A stretch of 15,090 bases of DNA. Origin: Caldiserica bacterium UBA4770 (GTDB taxonomy: Bacteria > Caldisericota > Caldisericia > Caldisericales > Caldisericaceae). Numbering within the stretch: position 1 is the first letter of the stretch; every line of letters starts with the position of its first letter. Positions 13,978-15,090 of the stretch are shown piece after piece. The DNA is taken from positions 1,130-16,219 of the forward strand of contig DHHO01000009.1 of assembly GCA_002403335.1 (NCBI GenBank), written 5' to 3'. The position numbers and the translations under genes are program-made. The notes under the pieces were generated by a model that saw nothing but the letters and a program-made list of their open reading frames with translations, had not been told where the DNA came from and searched no databases.

Positions 13978-14289
13978 TTACTCACCCTTTCCTTTTGTGA
14001 TGTAATCCATAATCGATTCAAGTTCTTTTATTTTGTTATCGAAATCACCTGTACCTGCCGCATCCTTTACACAGGTCTCCATATGTTTCTTCAAGATGTC
14101 AAGGTTTGCTTTCCTTAGAATTGAAATGGTAGCAAGCAGTTGTTTTGATATATCCAGACAATATCTATCATCAAGAATCATTTTTTCTATGCCTTTTAAA
14201 TCTCCCTCAGCAGTGCGGATGAGGTTTAGCACATTCTCATGCTTTGGATGGGCTATTCTTGCGACCTCTTCTGACTTTTCATTTGCCAT
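13978..14289 (-). CDS. csoR: Copper-sensing transcriptional repressor CsoR
   Basis: 103 residues, mostly helical, DUF156/CsoR-RcnR family. The Cu(I)-binding triad C44, H69, C73 (YCLDISKQ and HMETC) has exactly the spacing of C36-H61-C65 in M. tuberculosis CsoR, so copper is favoured over Ni/Co (RcnR) or formaldehyde (FrmR). AEGDLKGIEKMI is the conserved helix-1/2 region, and IRTAEG supplies basic DNA-contacting residues. Start ATG 14289 has AGGAGG seven nt upstream. First gene of the operon and predicted to repress it by binding the operator at 14326-14340; Cu(I) would release it. Confidence 0.93.
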   Translation of the reverse strand: MANEKSEEVARIAHPKHENVLNLIRTAEGDLKGIEKMILDDRYCLDISKQLLATISILRKANLDILKKHMETCVKDAAGTGDFDNKIKELESIMDYITKGKGE

Positions 14290-14325
14290 TTTAGAACCTC
14301 CTCAGCTTGCATTTTTTATCATCCC

Positions 14326-14340
14326 ACCCCCTATGGGGTA
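14326..14340 (-). promoter_or_regulatory. CsoR-type operator
   Basis: On the minus strand the sequence is TACCCCATAGGGGGT, matching the G/C-tract pseudo-palindrome of known CsoR operators (ACCCC, short A/T centre, GGGGT). It sits just downstream of the -10 box, about at the expected transcription start, and about 37 nt before the csoR ATG. Binding here would block initiation of csoR-copA-YHS. Confidence 0.75.
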
Positions 14341-14350
14341 GAGCTAAAAT

Positions 14351-14378
14351 ATTATAACACAAATTTCTGAAAACGCAA
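14351..14378 (-). promoter_or_regulatory. Promoter of the csoR-copA operon
   Basis: On the minus strand: TTGCGT (plus 14373-14378), a 16-nt spacer, then a perfect TATAAT (plus 14351-14356). The predicted start is about 14344, at the edge of the CsoR operator. The -35 is a half match. Confidence 0.65.
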
Positions 14379-14742
14379 GAGTTCGAATTGCCTCATCAGA
14401 AATCTTACTCTTTTCTAATCTGCACTTCTTTTCAGCAGATTCTATGAAATAGAATAATCGTTGCCTCATATAAAACTGTATATGCTCATTTAAAGTATAA
14501 TTCTATTTTTACTTGGGAGGGTAATTCTTATAACTATAGTTTTCAATGTGCACAGATGGGGAATATTAGTTATTCTTCAGGCGATTATCTTCATTTCGAA
14601 GTAAGATCTAATGATACCCGTATATGCTCGTACTATAATGGGCTAATGCCGTAGAGTTTTTTGTTAAATTGTTATTATCTCTCATATTTTAATATTGTGC
14701 AAATCCCTGTACGCAAACCTCTCACAAAAGTATAGAAGGAAT
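14379..14742. other. Gap upstream of csoR with relic sequence
   Basis: No intact gene. It holds one copy of the hairpin repeat (14417-14442). A minus-strand open stretch of about 53 codons (ending ...EAIRTLAFSEICVIIF) runs straight through the csoR promoter, so it is probably a remnant or chance. Two copies of GTATATGCTC (14478-14487 and 14620-14629) are each followed by TATAAT (14496-14501 and 14634-14639). No -35 boxes or ribosome sites make these convincing promoters. Confidence 0.4.
14417..14442. repeat. Hairpin repeat, copy 1
   Basis: AATCTGC (14417-14423) and GCAGATT (14435-14441) form a perfect 7-bp stem around ACTTCTTTTCA. Bases 14420-14442 match 14778-14800 at 21 of 23 positions, in the same orientation. 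Confidence 0.6.
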
Positions 14743-14777
14743 CTAATAAAAAAAGTTCAGATTTATTCTTCTGTAAC

Positions 14778-14800
14778 CTGCAATCCTTTTCAGCAGATTC
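14778..14800. repeat. Hairpin repeat, copy 2
   Basis: Begins CTGCAATCC and ends CAGCAGATTC; 21 of 23 bases match 14420-14442. In RNA form the flanking AACCTGC/GCAGATT still pairs through a wobble, so the hairpin is kept. It marks the point where the transposase relic loses similarity to its family. Confidence 0.55.
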
Positions 14801-15050
14801 ATTGCTCTTTCAATGAAACCATTTATCCTTGGACATCTTGGGTAAATAAAGTTATGTTTGATCATTCTTTTCCTATGATAGTTTAGTTTCGTTGGAGCAA
14901 ATGTTAAGTCATACCCTTTGATGATCTTCCCAATTGCTGACACTGATATAGACTTTATTTCTTTTTTACTGCAGTACTCATCGAGAAACTTCTTTATCTT
15001 TTCTTTACCTATTCTTGGGTGTTCTCTTATGAAGGTAGCAGTCTTATATG

Positions 15051-15066
15051 TATCGTAACTTATTCA
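15051..15066. repeat. 16-nt exact repeat, copy 2
   Basis: TATCGTAACTTATTCA, identical to 10828-10843 and in the same orientation. It lies at the 5' side of the minus-strand transposase relic. Confidence 0.6.
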
Positions 15067-15090
15067 TCTTTAAAAAAATGAAAAGTTTTG

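Larger units (their letters stand above)
14743..15066 (-). pseudogene. IS481-type transposase relic lacking the catalytic core
   Basis: The minus-strand frame is open from 15063 to the stop at 14743-14745. It reads FIREHPRIGKEKIKKFLDEY, then KSISVSAIGKII, the helix-turn-helix/linker part of IS481-type transposases. It continues to APTKLNYHRKRMIKH and jumps to YPRCPRINGFIERA, which is the segment around the catalytic Glu near the C-terminal end of the core. The roughly 100-120 residues expected between (with the first two Asp residues) are missing. After GFIERA the family's FNRTLQEEF is replaced by unrelated sequence that includes copy 2 of the hairpin repeat. At the 5' side a MNKLRYI start-like stretch is out of frame. 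Same family as the fragment at 2-235, whose N-terminus begins where this one breaks. Confidence 0.7.

Noticed and set aside
14033..14341. Plus-strand 102-codon frame opposite csoR
   Set aside because: Antisense to csoR and crosses its promoter and operator.
14401..14500. 53-codon minus-strand frame upstream of csoR as a small gene
   Set aside because: It lacks a ribosome site and covers the csoR promoter; more likely remnant or chance.

Overview
AT-rich bacterial DNA (about 38-40% GC by eye) with closely packed housekeeping and accessory genes, and relic-filled gaps between them. The mix of a type-2 isoleucyl-tRNA synthetase, KtrAB potassium uptake, a SCIFF/ranthipeptide pair and a CsoR-CopA copper operon fits an anaerobic, possibly thermophilic bacterium. 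A Caldisericum-like or Clostridia-related lineage is my best guess from protein 'feel' only; no rRNA or tRNA is present to decide it.

Layout. (1) 2-235: the C-terminal end of an IS481-type transposase, entering from the left edge. Its stop codon lies inside the -35 box of the next promoter. (2) 292-7628, plus strand: a tight five-gene run, ileS-ktrB-ktrA-HAD phosphatase-hutH, with overlapping or nearly touching ends, closed by a strong intrinsic terminator at 7678-7718. (3) 7958-8923: a bile acid:sodium symporter-family (BASS) membrane transporter with a probable TTG start. (4) 9039-10562: a 54-aa SCIFF-type ranthipeptide precursor and its SPASM radical SAM maturase, abutting and probably translationally coupled. 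The precursor has five cysteines instead of six. (5) 10563-11575: about 1 kb with no intact gene. It holds a decayed C-terminus of a glycine-betaine-type binding protein, a GC-rich interspersed repeat, a 10-bp perfect inverted repeat, and unidentified sequence. (6) 14378-11585, minus strand: the copper operon csoR-copA-YHS protein, with a visible sigma-70-type promoter and a CsoR-like operator. (7) 14379-15090: relic DNA with a twice-occurring hairpin sequence and an IS481-type transposase missing its catalytic core.

How the genes fit together. The ileS operon joins translation (IleRS), K+ import (KtrB pore plus KtrA gating ring), a HAD phosphatase and a lone histidine ammonia-lyase; the last two have no obvious link to the others. 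In the scf pair, the radical SAM enzyme should install a thioether in the Cys-rich peptide. In the copper operon, Cu(I) should release CsoR from the operator, and CopA exports Cu(I), with the small YHS protein a possible metal carrier. The main points of interest are the five-Cys SCIFF variant, the altered GxHH class-I signature in IleRS (associated with mupirocin hyper-resistance in IleRS2 enzymes), and the density of mobile-element and gene relics.
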